The notes: a model not told the origin generated them from the letters alone. Counted from the first letter of the stretch, positions 1 to 14,010 are shown. The stretch: 64,000 nucleotides of DNA from Liolophura sinensis (GCF_032854445.1 NC_088296.1:11508706-11572705); one strand, 5' to 3'. Numbers and translations: made by a program.

Positions 1-310
1 ACTACTTTGGTCCCTTCAAAATAAAACGTGGACGGACCATTGTAAAGTGATATGGCGTCACATTTAGATGTCTAGAGGCATTCACCTCGATCTAGCCGCT
101 TCTTTGACCACAGACTATTGCATCAATGCCATTCGTAGACTTGCAGCCGAATGGTCCCCCCATCCAAATGGTCCGCAAGATCCTGTTTTCTTTTCTCCGA
201 TAACAGACTGTACTCAACTGGACGATGAGCCGCTGTCGACTATCACGCAACCTGACTGTGACAGTCAGCCTGCTTCACGTGACCTGTGACTGAAGGCCCG
301 TTCCACGTTA
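1..310 (+). pseudogene. BEL/Pao-type integrase remnant, copy A (left-truncated, internally deleted)
   Basis: Positions 1-147 match 571-717, and about 181-308 match about 899-1027, almost base for base. About 150 bp present in the right-hand copy is missing between them. In one frame the residues LDLAASLTTDYCINAIRRLA resemble the catalytic-core region of BEL/Pao retrotransposon integrases, the enzymes that insert the element's DNA copy into the host genome. In the right-hand copy this region follows a DYFGPF-type motif. Frames change and stops interrupt the reading, so this copy is dead. The element continues beyond the left edge of the window. Assignment to BEL/Pao rests on motif recognition, not on alignment. 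Confidence 0.7.
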
Positions 311-1085
311 CCTTACCGAAGGAGTCCTATATTTCTCACCTTCGCAGAACCGTTGGTCATCTGGGCAGAAACTCCATTCTTGCTACTCTTCAATAACTTG
401 ATTATAAGTTATCTTTTGGATAACGGAAGCATCAGTAGCTATCAAGAAACTTGTTTCAAGATGTGTCATCTGTCGCAAGTACCCAGCTCTAGCTGCATAA
501 CAGAAGATGGCTGATCTTCATAAGGAAAGACTTAAGGTGAACCAAGCACCATTTATAGCAGTTGGTATGGACTACTTTGGTCCCTTCAAAATAAAACGTG
601 GACGGACCATTGTAAAGTGATACGGCGTCATATTTAGATGTCTAGAGGCATTCACCTCGATCTAGCCGCTTCTTTGACCACAGACTCTTGCATCAATGCC
701 ATTCGTAGACTTGCAGCGAAAAGAGCACCTGTGGAAATAATTAGATCCCACAATGGAACGAACCTAGGCGTGAAGAGATTCAACGATCGAATCAATCCAT
801 GCAACAGAAGAATATAACCTGGATCTTCAATCCTCCGTTGGGTTCTCACCATGGGTGAGTGTAGGAACGCCCCCATCCACATCCGAATGGTCCGCAAGAT
901 CCTGTTTTCTTTTCTCCGATAACAGACTGTACTCAACTGGACGATGAGCCGCTGTCGACTATCACGCAACCTGACTGTGACAGTCAGCCTGCTTCACGTG
1001 ACCTGTGACTGAAGGCCCGTGCCACGTGTTCTGCCTGGGGTCAGTCCTTCAGGCGAGAGGTGTAACGGTCACCCTCCGAACATTT
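311..1085 (+). pseudogene. BEL/Pao-type integrase remnant, copy B
   Basis: Reading + frames in succession gives pieces of a retrotransposon integrase in the right order. GHLGRNSILATL at about 356-391 is the His part of the N-terminal zinc-binding region. CVICRKYPALAA near 459-494 is the Cys part. GMDYFGPFKIKRGRTIVK near 562-615 is the start of the catalytic core. EIIRSHNGTNLG near 736-771 carries the second acidic region, with His where Asp is usual. IRMVRKILFSFL near 881-916 follows. Stops and frame changes separate the pieces, so it cannot make an enzyme. The end near 1055-1085 (GERCNGHP-like) resembles a polyprotein C-terminus. No LTR was identified. Copy A abuts it as a partial tandem duplicate. 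Confidence 0.72.
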
Positions 1086-3069
<1,984 letters not shown>

Positions 3070-3569
3070 CACTAAAGGTTTGGAGGGTTACTGCATGAAG
3101 TCTAAACAATATAAAGTTAACCTTTATTAACCTTAATCCTTTTATGAGTTATTACAGGCACTGCGTAACCTTTCTGTGCTTTAGAAACAAGACTATTTCA
3201 GAATATACTATTCCCTTAATCTGTAAAGCCTTTTACATTTTAAATGAATTCGTCTCCAGCATCGCTGGAATTGCATGTGTAGTACAAACGTCTCTACTGA
3301 GCAATGGTATACCACCAGCCCTTCTTAACTGGCCATCGGTACCAGTTCAGATACAAGGGGTATAGACTGCAAAAATACACCACAACACCGCGAGGAATCA
3401 TAGCGCTGTAGTTTGTAACTATACGATTAGGCACACTACATCTGTGTCTTCATATACCAAATAAAATTTGCGATAACTCTTGTGATTTGTGATCCTTGTT
3501 TCTTTTGTTTATTTACTTATTATATTATACTGCGGCCTTGTTGACAATAAGACGTCGACGTCGCTGATG

Positions 3570-3778
3570 TGATCGCGTGCACAGTCTAACTTCCGTTGAA
3601 GTCCACTTGTCCCCCACCAATATGGTGTGCATATCTGTAAGTCACATTTAGGAAAGTTTGTCTGTAACTTGCCAAATGTTGGTTGTACGCGCCGGGCACT
3701 GTGAATTTCTCCAGCCATAAATATAACCGCCATCGCATAAATGAAAATTCTTGAATATGCCGTTAAGCCAATATGAGA
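3570..3778 (+). repeat. SINE family 1, variant b, degenerate copy
   Basis: The order of elements follows the family: a run like AACTTGCCAAATGTTGGTTG, then GCCGGGCACTGTG, then an A/T-spaced block ending in ATTCTTGAATATGCCGTTAA. Variant b differs from the common form in the central block, which lacks the usual CAACCTGCGGATGGTCGTGG segment. This copy has many substitutions and is probably old. Confidence 0.6.
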
Positions 3779-4439
3779 ATCCATGCTATAAACCAAGTAC
3801 CGGGTTCAACATGGTGGCTGTTGAACACCATGACGTTCTCTGTCAGCTCAGCTTTTATAATCAAATGCGCGAGACACCGAGAACGTGTCCTAAGGGAGTG
3901 CATGGGATAGACAAACATGGCTGTACCCAGCAGTTAATTACCACCGACTGACCTTAGTTGACACGATCTTGTTGGCGCTAAGGGCTCCAGATGACCCCTT
4001 AACACAGGGACTTATTAACTGGCTACACGCCTAATAGCCGCCAAACTTCACGGCAGTAATGAGTGGCACTGCCCGCCGGTGCTGGGATGGGATGGGCGAC
4101 TGTTCTCATCTCTGTGCCGAAGTCGTCGAGTATTCTGTAATTCAGCTCCGTTATCTTGCATCTAAACACAGAGAAAACAAACCAGTCTCAGTATTTGGAG
4201 TATCAGTATTGTACTTAGTTGGACAACCCGATCATATAATAAAAGACTGTGTCGTTGGTATGCAAAGGGTATGAAAACGTTTATGAACAGATAACAACAA
4301 CAGAGTTTCGTAGCGCTGTTATCGTCGCTAATTTCTTTAAGCCATTTTACCATCCACCCAGAGTGGTTGAGGGGAAGGCATGCCAATCGCTAGAACACAC
4401 GAGATACAGGTTTAATCTCCGCCACAGGAAAATTGTAGA

Positions 4440-4665
4440 TTCCCGCCCTGGAAAAGCAGGTCAGTAACTTGCCAAAGGCCTGTTGTTTACACTGGGCACT
4501 CCTCCGCTTATATACCTGACCGCCGTCATGTACTTTGTAAATGGGGCCTCTATAGCCGAGGGAGGGCAGCACGCCAGCACGGCGCAATGAACCAAGAGCC
4601 TCCCACCAATGCGGTCGTTGTGAGAATTCAAATGTAGCTCATGCTGGCTTTTTCGGCATTCTGGA
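4440..4665 (+). repeat. SINE family 1: variant-b body followed by a family-1 head
   Basis: Positions 4445-4535 carry the variant-b body (AGTAACTTGCCAAAGGCCTG, then GACCGCCGTCATGTA). From about 4545 a separate family-1 head begins (GGGGCCTCTATAGCCGAG, then AAGAGCCTCCCACCAATG and a B-box-like GAGAATTCAAATG) and stops after ATGCTGGCTTT. Two fragments in head-to-tail contact suggest nested insertion or a dimer. Confidence 0.65.
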
Positions 4666-4984
4666 AATATGTTTACGATCAAACCATCCAGAATTTTCGT
4701 TTAACTAAGCCTGCAAATATGAGCGACGGAGTTGTGAAGCTTCCAGTCATTCATTAAAGTCCATTTGTGAGCAGTTATTTACTCGAGTCCATTTGAGACC
4801 AATTGTTTCTCATCTTTACTCTCTGATAGTGGTACCCTTACAACATGTACAATGTACATCGATATGTAACAAAAGTTACCCCACCAAGCCAATCAGATAG
4901 CTGTTATGCTTATCTTCCTGTCGAAGTTCTGTACATCCACATTTATCCGCTCTATTTTCTTTTTGCAGACGCCCTTTTATCACT

Positions 4985-5098
4985 TGCTTTTCACTAAGGT
5001 CGTCACTTACTGGTCATGAGTCGGTGGTTTATTCCGTAGCGGGGCCTCCTGATTCCTCCACCCATAAAATTGACCACCATCGTAAAATGCAGGTAATG
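4985..5098 (+). repeat. SINE family 1, variant b, fragment
   Basis: Contains the variant-b pieces GTCGGTGGTTTATTCCG, CTCCACCCATAAAATTGACC and CACCATCGTAAAATG. Both ends are missing. Confidence 0.5.
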
Positions 5099-6660
5099 AT
5101 CACTACATTAATAACTGGAATCCATGGAATTAAAAGGGGTCTGGTTATTGTGCAGTGCAGCTGCAGGATTATAAGGTATTACAGTTTATTACTTTTACCG
5201 TCCGCGACAGCTAACCAACTGGCTAACCAAGGTGTATGCAACGTAAAACTGCTTGCTGTACAAATTATTTAATTTCTTGTTTTCTGTGGATTTTTTTCTC
5301 TAATCTATGTAAAAAAAATCTTTTATTGTACCTGTTTCTAATATCTGCTCTTTTCAGGGGATCGTTTCAATATCAGCCTTCAGTTATTTTAAATGACATG
5401 TTGATGACTATTTTCTCTTTATCACTTAAACAGCTTTACGGATCCAGACAACTTCCTCTACAACTGTGTGATTTTTTGTATCCTCTTGTCAACATTTCCA
5501 ACATCAAAGCTCGGCACTGTGTTCCAACTGTCCGCTTACTCTGAGAAAAACAACAGACTTAACGTCATTGATTTTAGAAAAGGTTTCTACAAGACACGTC
5601 TTCCTTTTCGGATGATTTTTGTTCAACTACACGCTCAGACGAGAGGAAACAAGATGTAGAATCTTGAGTGGAATTTCCTGAAAAAATAGCTTACTTTTTA
5701 TCTGGCCATGGCTGAGAAAAGACTATTCTTTTGATCAAAAGGTGGTTTTGGGGGAAAACAGAATTTGATATCACCATGACTGTCAAACAACAGTGACGGA
5801 AATAACTATATTTGTGCATTTGATTCCGCAACTCACAACTGTTCTTGCCAATTTTTTTAAAAGAAACCTCAGTAACTGTTAAGTGTTTGTGTATTAATTT
5901 TGTCTGTTTTATGACTAGATTCTTGAGCTTGCGAGAAATTCATTGGTTTCTTCCTTCGCATTTTGAGGATAGATTTTCCTTCGGAATGATTTACGTGGAA
6001 ATTTACTTTTTCATATTAGTCGATGCTTTATGTCAGATATTATCTTGTTGTACACACTAAAAATTAGTCTTTATTTGTAATAATCAAGACAAAACTTAAT
6101 TTGAATAAGTTAATAAGCAGTTTCCATTGTTTATTCATAAACACTGTACTTAGTGATTAAAAGGGTGCAATTATTACACATGTAGTAACTATGTGACATA
6201 GTAATGTGATGGAAAATTTCAATAAACACGTAGTCAAATGAATATGTTCTTGTGTTGATTACGTGTAAAAATCCGAAAAAAGATGCAAATGTGTTTACTA
6301 TTTAAACATGTCACATAAACGGTTTAATTATTAAACATAGTGCTTATGAGTTTATTAAGTGTAACGGAAATATGTTTATTTTTCCATGGACAAACTACAT
6401 ATTTGTTCGGAGTTTGCATAAGAGTGGGTTTTCCCTGTAACAAGGGAATTCCCTGTCGTCTTACGTTGTACTACAGCTTTTCTTCGAACAAGCTTCCTTT
6501 CCACAAATTGACTCAACCATTTCATTACGAAATACATTATGTCAGTACGTCTTTACCATTAAAATATCAACATAAAATTCATTGCACTCTATCCAGTTGT
6601 CACTAAAGCTGGGTAAAACAAAAAAATAATAACGCCAGCACTCTAAATGGGCGAAAACGA
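5099..6660. other. AT-rich stretch, no supported gene
   Basis: Several 60-100 codon open frames are present, but they overlap in different frames, are rich in Phe and Leu from T runs, and have no recognisable motif or splice context. Nothing else was identified. Confidence 0.5.
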
Positions 6661-6990
6661 AGTACAACACAAACCACCAAAGAGCCAAGAAAGTATATTA
6701 AGTACGAAAATACGACGGAATCATACAAAGAGAAGCAGGCAACAGTTTTCAACGATGTTGGAAAGACGCAAGGTTTGTTCTACGCGACTGAGTGAAATCA
6801 GTGTCCAAATTGTGTATCGTGCTAGAATATCAGTTGTCGACAAAAAGATATGTATCGCAGTTGCGCTTTGATTGCAATTGTTTATGTGTCCGAAGTGGCG
6901 ATCTAATTCAACGCAATGAATACCCAGCCCCGAGCTCCGGGATAAGTGGAATTAGATACAATCATGAAGCAGAGCGCCAATGATTCTAGA
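6660..6990 (+). repeat. Unnamed interspersed repeat R1, copy 1
   Basis: Positions 6660-6800 match 29585-29720, sharing AAAGACGCAAGGT and AAGAAAGTATAT among others. Positions 6845-6985 match 8075-8205, sharing TGCGCTTTGATTGCAA. The open frames here are therefore repeat sequence. No tRNA head, TIR or coding domain is visible. Confidence 0.65.
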
Positions 6991-7735
6991 CGCTCTGCCC
7001 ATCTTAACGTACAAGAGAATTATACTTATTGTAAAACTTAAGAAACTTGAAGTTTTCTTGAATTTTCCAAGTTTTTGCCGCCCTACTATCCCGTGTGAGC
7101 TGTCACAAATTTTCCAACTATTTTTCTTTACATTTACTGTAATTTTTAATTACAATTTCCCAAATAGTTATTTAGAATTGACTAACGATCGAGAAAATTG
7201 AGGAGTTGAAAATTTGTGATCTTTAAAAGTTCCGGAATGAAAGGAGTGTCATTTGAAATTCCGGAACACGGTGAGACAGATGATCAATGTGTTTAAGTTG
7301 CAAGTTTAAGTTTTGACAAGTGAAAAGCATCCATTGCGGCAAATGGAGTTAGAATTCGAAAGTCCCTTGTCAAGCAAGGAAACAGAAGAAAGCCAACACC
7401 CTTCGACAATATTTTATAAAACACCCTAGCGCTAACCTAATAACCAACCATTCTATAACAGTGTCCATGCATCGAAGGTTTAAAGCATGCTATGGCCCAT
7501 GATGCGACCCAGTTATCCCGTGGTTGACGCTAAAACCTTAAGTTTAAGGCAAGCTTTGTGATTTATTCTTTTTTAAAGAAGAGGAAATTGAGAATTTAAA
7601 GCGTCAACTTTTTATTACTGCCTCTCGGTGAATTAATGTCCCGGTAAATCGGAAATCGGGTTGAGAAATAATGTGTTTTTGCAACCGCCTGGGTTTGATA
7701 GTGACTCGGAACTTTGCGACTACACATAAAAAATA

Positions 7736-8230
7736 TACATAATGTGTGTTGTAAATCTGTCAATCACTAGGCTGTTTTTACTCAAAGCACATTAACATGT
7801 AAGCGTCCTTCTGGACGAAACAGTGATAAATGGAGAGAATGGCGGAGAACTGTGGCAAGACACATCACATTCGGCTCTTACTTAAGGCCGCTTGTGTATT
7901 ATATATCCGTCGAAACAGACAGTGGTCTGTACCAGCCGCCAACCAAAATGAACGTTTCAGGTCAAGCATCACAAGGTAAATTGCCAAAACGACGTACAAC
8001 ACAAACCATCAAACAACTACGAAGGTTTAAAGGGTAATCAAACGAATTTAGGACCTAATCACGCAATTAGGTAATGAAATATGTATCTCAGCTGCGCTTT
8101 GATTGCAACTGTTCATATATCCAATGTGGTGATTTCATTCAACATGATGAATATAAAACCCTAGCGTCAGGTTAAGCGGAATTAGGCACAAAAGTATGCC
8201 TTAAATAAGACGAATGCAGAGTGATATCTG
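7736..8230 (+). repeat. Unnamed interspersed repeat R1, longest copy
   Basis: The left part (7736-7920) matches 10300-10510. Shared features are CACTAGGYTGTTTTTA, CATTAAYRTGTAAG and a GAGAATSRCGGAGA block. The right part (7970-8205) matches 6660-6985. The family is at least about 490 bp long. Nothing in it suggests a protein. Confidence 0.65.
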
Positions 8231-8429
8231 AGCGAAGCGTTAAACTCGATTCAAAATTCTTCAATTGCATGGCATTTATTATTTCATTTGAAACAGTCGT
8301 AAATCACCCTTATTCTCGCGGCGTTTTAAAGGGACTATAACTGAAAGCGTTGTTGTTGATATTAAACTTTAGAACATCCTTGGGTGCTTGTGGACGAAAA
8401 ACAATATGGCGCGTAGAGAGTAAGAAATG

Positions 8430-8640
8430 TAGCCAGGCAGCGAGACGGGGGCAGCGAGACTGCAAGGTAGCGGGACTGCAAGGTAGCGGGACAGCGAAGT
8501 AGCGAGGCAGTGACGTAACGAGGAAGCAGGGTTGTGAGTTGAGGAGAGAGGCAGCGGGGCATCAGCAGCGATTTAGTGAGACAGCGAAGCAGCAAGCAAA
8601 GAACCAGGGAGTCAGCCAGTTAGCCAGGTAGCGAGAGGTC
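8430..8640. repeat. Degenerate short tandem repeat, AGCGRGRCAGC-like
   Basis: About 200 bp of imperfect 8-10-bp units built from AGGTAGCGGGAC and GCAGCGAGAC. It is strongly purine-rich on the + strand. The minus-strand Leu/Arg/Ser-rich open frame over it is a by-product of the repeat. Confidence 0.85.
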
Positions 8641-9403
8641 CTCTGCCGGCTTACATAGGTGAAGAAACCCAGACAAAGGCCGAGAAATCTAACAAACTTC
8701 ATCAATTAGGTGGCCATCAAGACAGACCATCAATATGCTACATGGAATGGGCCATCGAGGCTCTTGAACTGAAGGTAGAACATGTGATATTTCTGACGCA
8801 AAAATGATTGATAAGATGTTAACCACACTGATAAAAAAAAACTTAGTAGCAGATTACCCGGAGTTTTGATGGGTTTTTTACGATGAAATCGACACAGTGG
8901 TCTGTATCGCTGGTGGCAAGCCTGTTACATTCCCTCTTGATTGATAGTTCCAGTCTGGATATTACGTGGAGTCGTTCATAATAAGGATTAAAGTCTGACA
9001 TTCCTGTGTCCTATCGCAAATTGAATATATACGATGATAGATAACCTAAACATTTATCGATCGGCGTGAAAAATCAGAAATAGCCCTACGTGTCATGTAT
9101 GGATGTCCAACAAAAAACTAAACCTCGGTTTTTTTTGCTCCCCGGATAAAAAGCAGCCGCTGAAGTTTACATGCATATAGTCAAATACATGGCTAAGTCG
9201 AGAACACACATGTACATGTAAACTATGACGGCAGCTAGAACAGAGGACAAGCTTAATAGTGGTTAACAGTTTAAATTAATTAAAAATTAATCAAATTAAT
9301 CAAAATAGAAATTGTTTAATTAATCATGAATATTATAGCTCCATTTTAGCTTTTATCAATAATCGATCATTATTTTCATAATATACATAAACCACGTGTT
9401 ATT

Positions 9404-9525
9404 TTTTGTACAGGTCTGCCAGCAACCTGTAGATGATCGTGTGTTTTCACTGTCCATAATGCTGGCCGATGTCGTATGTGTGAAATATTCTTGAATACGG
9501 CGTAAAACACCATCTAAATAAATAA
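9404..9525 (+). repeat. SINE family 1, 3' half
   Basis: Starts at AGGTCTGCCAGCAACCTGTA and runs to ATTCTTGAATACGGCGTAAA, then a short A/T tail. The tRNA-like head is missing, as expected of 5'-truncated reverse transcription. Confidence 0.8.
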
Positions 9526-10300
9526 TTAAATTGTTTATACACAAGTCGATAATAAATTACGTTATATCAAAATATATATTTTTTCAACATCAACCTATGA
9601 ATTATCTTTATCGATAAAATTGCCAAGTTGATTCACGTAAAAAAACGATGCTTCAAATGTGAGTACACAAAGCAATGATCCTTTGTTAGGAGTTTAAAAT
9701 TCAGAACTGCTAATTAATTGGTCCGCGTGCAATTTGAATACTAGAACGGTCGCCAGAGCTCTAAAATTTAAAACCTTCTACATTTGCTGTTCTAAAATGA
9801 AGAGTAAAAAGTACTCACAAGATCACTATTTCTGTTTCAATGTGCCCAGTTTACACTTCTACAGGTGTATTACGCACGAAAATTGAGCACTCGTCATATA
9901 AATTAAACTATAACTTCCTATCATAGATTTGGTATAATTTTTTTCTGTGTACATGTACATCATCCTTTCTTGTTCATTTATTAGTGTGACGTCACTGTCG
10001 TCTTTGCCCGGTTATTCAAAATTGGCTTAAGACTTAATACCAGATTTAATTTTAAGCCCAGTCTTCAATTTTATACTTAACCTTAAAAATTGTGTAACAT
10101 ATTATATATGAATTGTGTCATATTATATATGAACTATAACTGCTGCTGTTATACTGTGACTTTAGACAACTGTGTTTTAGGCTGAGTTTGACTGAGACTT
10201 TAATTATAAAATATGACTTAATATCAGAGTCAGCTAATAAACTTTCGAAGAACTGGGCCCTGCTATCATTAAGTGGATGGACAGCTAGTTAAAACAATAA
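9526..10300. other. No gene; possible old dispersed repeat
   Basis: Positions 10015-10260 hold TTGGCTTAAGACTTAATACC and AACTGGGCCCTGCTATCA, a style of sequence seen again at 13215-13345 and 55760-55800. It may be a worn repeat family. No gene is supported. Confidence 0.4.
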
Positions 10301-10337
10301 AGTGAGTTGTGTTATACATCCATCACTCACTAGGTTG

Positions 10338-10377
<40 letters not shown>

Positions 10378-10510
10378 AAACGCATTAATGTGTAAGTTTT
10401 TGGGTCAAAAAGTGCCAAATGAAGAGAATCACGGAGATCTCTGGTAAGGCAAATCAAACTCTCTTACCAAGGGCCGTTTGCGTAAGACGCCACAAGAACG
10501 ACGGATGCAC
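10300..10510 (+). repeat. Unnamed interspersed repeat R1, copy 3, with internal (ATT)n
   Basis: Matches 7736-7920 on both sides of a 12-unit ATT microsatellite at 10339-10375. The microsatellite lies exactly where the other copy has only TTTTTACTC, so it grew inside the repeat. Confidence 0.65.
10339..10375. repeat. (ATT)12 microsatellite
   Basis: Uninterrupted ATT trinucleotide, about 37 bp. Confidence 0.97.
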
Positions 10511-10956
10511 AAATAAATGAGCCGCTCTGTGCTGTACGGAAAATATTCAGCATTTCAGCTAAAGTAAATTTAGCTATTCACAGCACGTGCAATAGATCCA
10601 AGATCTAGTGTTGTGATGTGGGTCATCATGCCGGTATGTTCCGCTGCGTGTATACATGTCATTTTGGGCTTCTTGAAATTACGTTGTAGGCAGTGGTAAA
10701 ATTTCTGTTTCCGGTTCAATGATATCTTCCCATGCAGTTCATGTGCAGAATAAACCAATCATTATCATCAATCTGAGGCAATATAACTTCAACACCGTCA
10801 AGCGGTCAATACAGTCCTATACTAAAATATACAGCCAAATAAACAGATGCCTACAAAAAGTGTTTAAGACACACTTGAGGACAAACACATGTCTTTCACA
10901 CACTTTCTTTGTAATTCCTATTATGTTTTACAAGACTTGACACCCGCAGCAAACGT

Positions 10957-11074
10957 AACGTCACAATTCATTGGTGATGTCGCTACACCTTTATGACGTC
11001 ACCTTGCGCCGACATTTCGACGCGTAAGTTCAGACGGCACGCGTGTATATCGTTTGAATATATTAGTGACGTCA
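10957..11074. promoter_or_regulatory. Cluster of CRE-like sites
   Basis: Two perfect TGACGTCA palindromes (10994-11001 and 11067-11074) and one TAACGTCA (10957-10964) lie within 118 bp. TGACGTCA is the known CREB/ATF binding site. No gene start was found beside them, so a regulatory role is only an inference. Confidence 0.3.
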
Positions 11075-11229
11075 TATGTTTTATCTGCATAAACTATGAA
11101 GAAAGCCTGTCGCATGCTTTAAGGTGGGTTGTAAAGCAGCTGTATTCATCATTTATCTGGGTTAATAACTGTGTTCGGGAAAGTACTAAGGACGCAGAAA
11201 CTCTGACCATTGCCACGTGATCCACAGAA

Positions 11230-12180
11230 GATTAAAATTAGGCAATGTCACCGAACCAATGAGGATTCGTCAGCCTAACATAGAATCTCTTGTTTCGACT
11301 TTGCCTGAGGATGAACAGTAATTAATGGAAAATACATCCATGGAGAGGCCTAGAACATAATTGTTTTGTGAACACAACGACATCGGCCGAAAACGTTAAC
11401 AAAGGAAGAGTTATTTCTAGACAGATACCTCCAAGCTTTGTAAGATAGAGGCATATTTGCTATTGTTTCTCACTCAATTAACTTACTGCTGCAAAACATA
11501 TTCATGTAATAGGATCTGGCAACAAGGATAAGACAAACGTAAATGATTTTTTTTTAAATCAGCAAACGAAGATTTCTTGCATAAATGCCAAAGCTTAAAA
11601 AACTCATTTAGCTAATTGCAACCGTCCAAATCGGATTGACATTATTCAAGTCTGGCTTGTCTCATGTCCGCAAGTAATGAAGACCCGCATAATGGTTGAC
11701 AACACAGAAACGTTTTCTTGTGAAGAAAAACCTTGTAGTATGAAAAAACACAAACTGTGTATCCACTATGGTTCTTTATTTTGTTTGTCTGTTTAATTTT
11801 TTTAATTATACCCTTTGTTTATTGAAGGTTTTATTAACTGTTTGATCAAGTCTTCGTCTTTAATGATCAATGTTTATAGAATATAAATAGCTCCGCGTAA
11901 AATTGGGAAATCTAGGAGTTTCTTTGTTCCCCAAAATATTTATTCTCTCCTTAACTTTCTTTCATTTTTCAGATCACCTTATCAGATTTGTTCATTGTCG
12001 TGGCATAATACCAGGGATCATATGTTTACCTTAATCGGATTTGATGACATGCTGACTGGAATCTTTCACAGTCACTGATAGTTCGTTTTAATGTTTTTTA
12101 AAAATCCAGATGGTATTATATTACGGCATGTTTGCTTTGGGTTGTGTAAAAAACATAGATCGTGGCATATTACGGACGTG
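11230..12180. other. No supported gene
   Basis: No recognisable coding domain, repeat family or tandem array was seen. Confidence 0.45.
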
Positions 12181-12309
12181 TACCTGACATCAATGCCGGT
12201 TTAATATAAAGCTTTCTGTAAACCCACGTAGTTTAAAACCACTCAATAATTGGATATAATTACCGTCTATCATGGTGGGCCTGATATTTTCAATAGTCGG
12301 AGCCATCTG

Positions 12310-12450
12310 TGTGAACAAACTATTTATTGACAGACAATAATGCATCGACTGCAATACCTCCACACGAGCGCCACACATGTTTGCGCTGTGCAAGCAATCA
12401 CTGGCACAGTGCATGAGGGGCTCAAAAGAACCCTGTACCGCCAAGCTCAA
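12310..12450 (-). CDS. Possible exon with PAN/apple-like cysteine spacing
   Basis: One minus frame reads HCASDCLHSANMCGARVEVL and then a further Cys: C-x3-C-x6-C-x12-C. This resembles the cysteine pattern of PAN/apple modules, which are common in secreted molluscan proteins. A weak pyrimidine stretch and AG precede it near 12450, but there is no convincing donor and no partner exon. The frame runs on to a stop at 12190. It may be a chance open frame or an exon relic. Confidence 0.18.
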
Positions 12451-13214
12451 AAGAACTGATATCCTCTGAGGAACTTTCCAACACGATAAACAATGGCCAT
12501 GTAATATTAGATTACCCGCCTTGATCTACGCGGAATCGGATTATTAAGCGTGGAAATCAGCTTGTTATATCTGTGAGTATGTTGCAGTGGTTTTCAAGGG
12601 TTTCATCCTGCGTATTGTTGGTTCCTCTACAGCTTTATGTGGGGAAGTCTGCCCTTGTAATTAGCGGAGCGTTCTTGTTTCCTCGTGGCCAGAACTGTGG
12701 CCACGGGCGATCAAGCCTTTGTCCTCTTCCGGTAATGACAGGCGCCAGGTAAGCAGCCCAATGTGGTGCCACTGATTCCTGTAAATAGAACCCCTTTCTA
12801 ACACGGTCAGGGTTGTAGCAATATTGTTACTTTCCACATCTCTGATTACTGTCCAGTTTACATACAGTGAGGCTTTTATGTAGGAACATGCTACGGAACC
12901 ATACAAAAATGGCAGGTTTTGAACTCATTCCCGGTATATTCAGGGAGCTCTGAAGTCACTTCACTAAACTTCGTGAGTCATATTTCTTCAACATTTTTCG
13001 TAAAAGAAGTTGTCTACGTTACGGCGCCGTAAGGCGATGTCTCTTACGAGAAAAGAAGGGCAAAACTGATTTACAAATTATTGTAAAAGCGATCCCAGCC
13101 TTGTGCATGAAGAAAAAATGAAAGGAATACAAACTCGAAACTGATTCGCTGAGAGTGGAGATAGAATTTCCTAGGTTTTCTAGGAAAAAATTCACTTTTG
13201 AAAGGCATAGCCTG

Positions 13215-13345
13215 AACTTGCCTATATCTCAGATCTTAATCCGTTAAATATAAATCAAAGTTCAGGATTATTACCACAAGTTAAGATTAAATCTGGCTTT
13301 AGTCTAAGACAGATTTGTAATCCACATACCCGAGCCCGTTTCATA
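13215..13345. repeat. Possible worn interspersed repeat
   Basis: The sequence around TTAAGATTAAATCTGGCTTT and CCGAGCCCGTTTCATAAT resembles the style of 10015-10260. Similarity by eye is weak. Confidence 0.3.
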
Positions 13346-13364
13346 ATAGCACGTCGTGTTACGA

Positions 13365-13632
13365 TGGGGCCTCTGTGGCTCAGTTGGTTAGCGCGCTAGC
13401 GTAGCGTAATGACCCAGGAGTCTCTCACCAACGCGGTCGCTCTGAGTTCAAGTCCAGCTCATGCTTGCTTCCTGTCCGGCTTTATGTGGGAAGGTCTGTC
13501 GGCAACCTGCGGATGGTCGTGGGTTTCCGCCAGGCTCTGCCCGGTTCCCTCCCATAAAAATGCTGGCCGCCGTCGTATAAGTGAAATATTCTTGAGTACG
13601 GCGTAAAACACCAATCGAATAAATAAAATTAA
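13365..13632 (+). repeat. SINE family 1, near full-length copy
   Basis: This is the best reference copy for the family, about 268 bp. A tRNA-like head carries an A-box-like GTGGCTCAGTTGG (13375-13387) and a B-box-like GAGTTCAAGTCC (13444-13455), the internal RNA polymerase III promoter. A conserved body follows (CAACCTGCGGATGGTCGTGG, then GCCGCCGTCGTATAAGTGAA and ATTCTTGAGTACGGCGTAAA), ending in an AATAAATAAAA tail. Open frames on both strands here are non-coding by-products. The family resembles mollusc tRNA-derived SINEs; I do not assign a database name. Confidence 0.93.
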
Positions 13633-13944
13633 AAAAAACCTTTGAGATGTTTTCCTTGGTGTACTGGTCGCCAAATTTGTTAGGAGTGTTCTGTGAAACG
13701 GGCACCGGTTTTTCACAATGAACAGCAGAAAAATCGGTCCGATTTTAAGCTGTACGAATTAGTGACGTCATGAATACAACCGAAGGATAATCATTGGACA
13801 ATCCCGTGATTCATTGCTGATGAGCAATCTATGTCGCTCTGAAGGCGTAAAGCAATGGTTTTGTACGCGGTAAACAGAAATATTTCCTTCAGACAGTCAA
13901 GTCGATGAGACACAGGTAATGATACATAGCTCGCAAAAATTTGG

Positions 13945-14010
13945 ATAAGATTCGAACTCACAACCTTATTGGGAAGGGACCAATGGTCAAAACTGAAGTA
14001 CTGTAAACAG
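13945..14010 (-). other. tRNA-like B-box sequence
   Basis: The minus strand reads GGTTGTGAGTTCGAATCTTA, a good pol III B-box (GAGTTCGAATC). No full cloverleaf or clear A-box could be folded by eye, so it is more likely a SINE head relic than a tRNA gene. Confidence 0.35.

Noticed and set aside
13409-13716. Overlapping open frames on both strands
   Set aside because: They lie on a SINE family 1 copy. The same peptides recur at 32698-33031, 38548-38784, 45537-45849 and 48756-49066, wherever the SINE is inserted.
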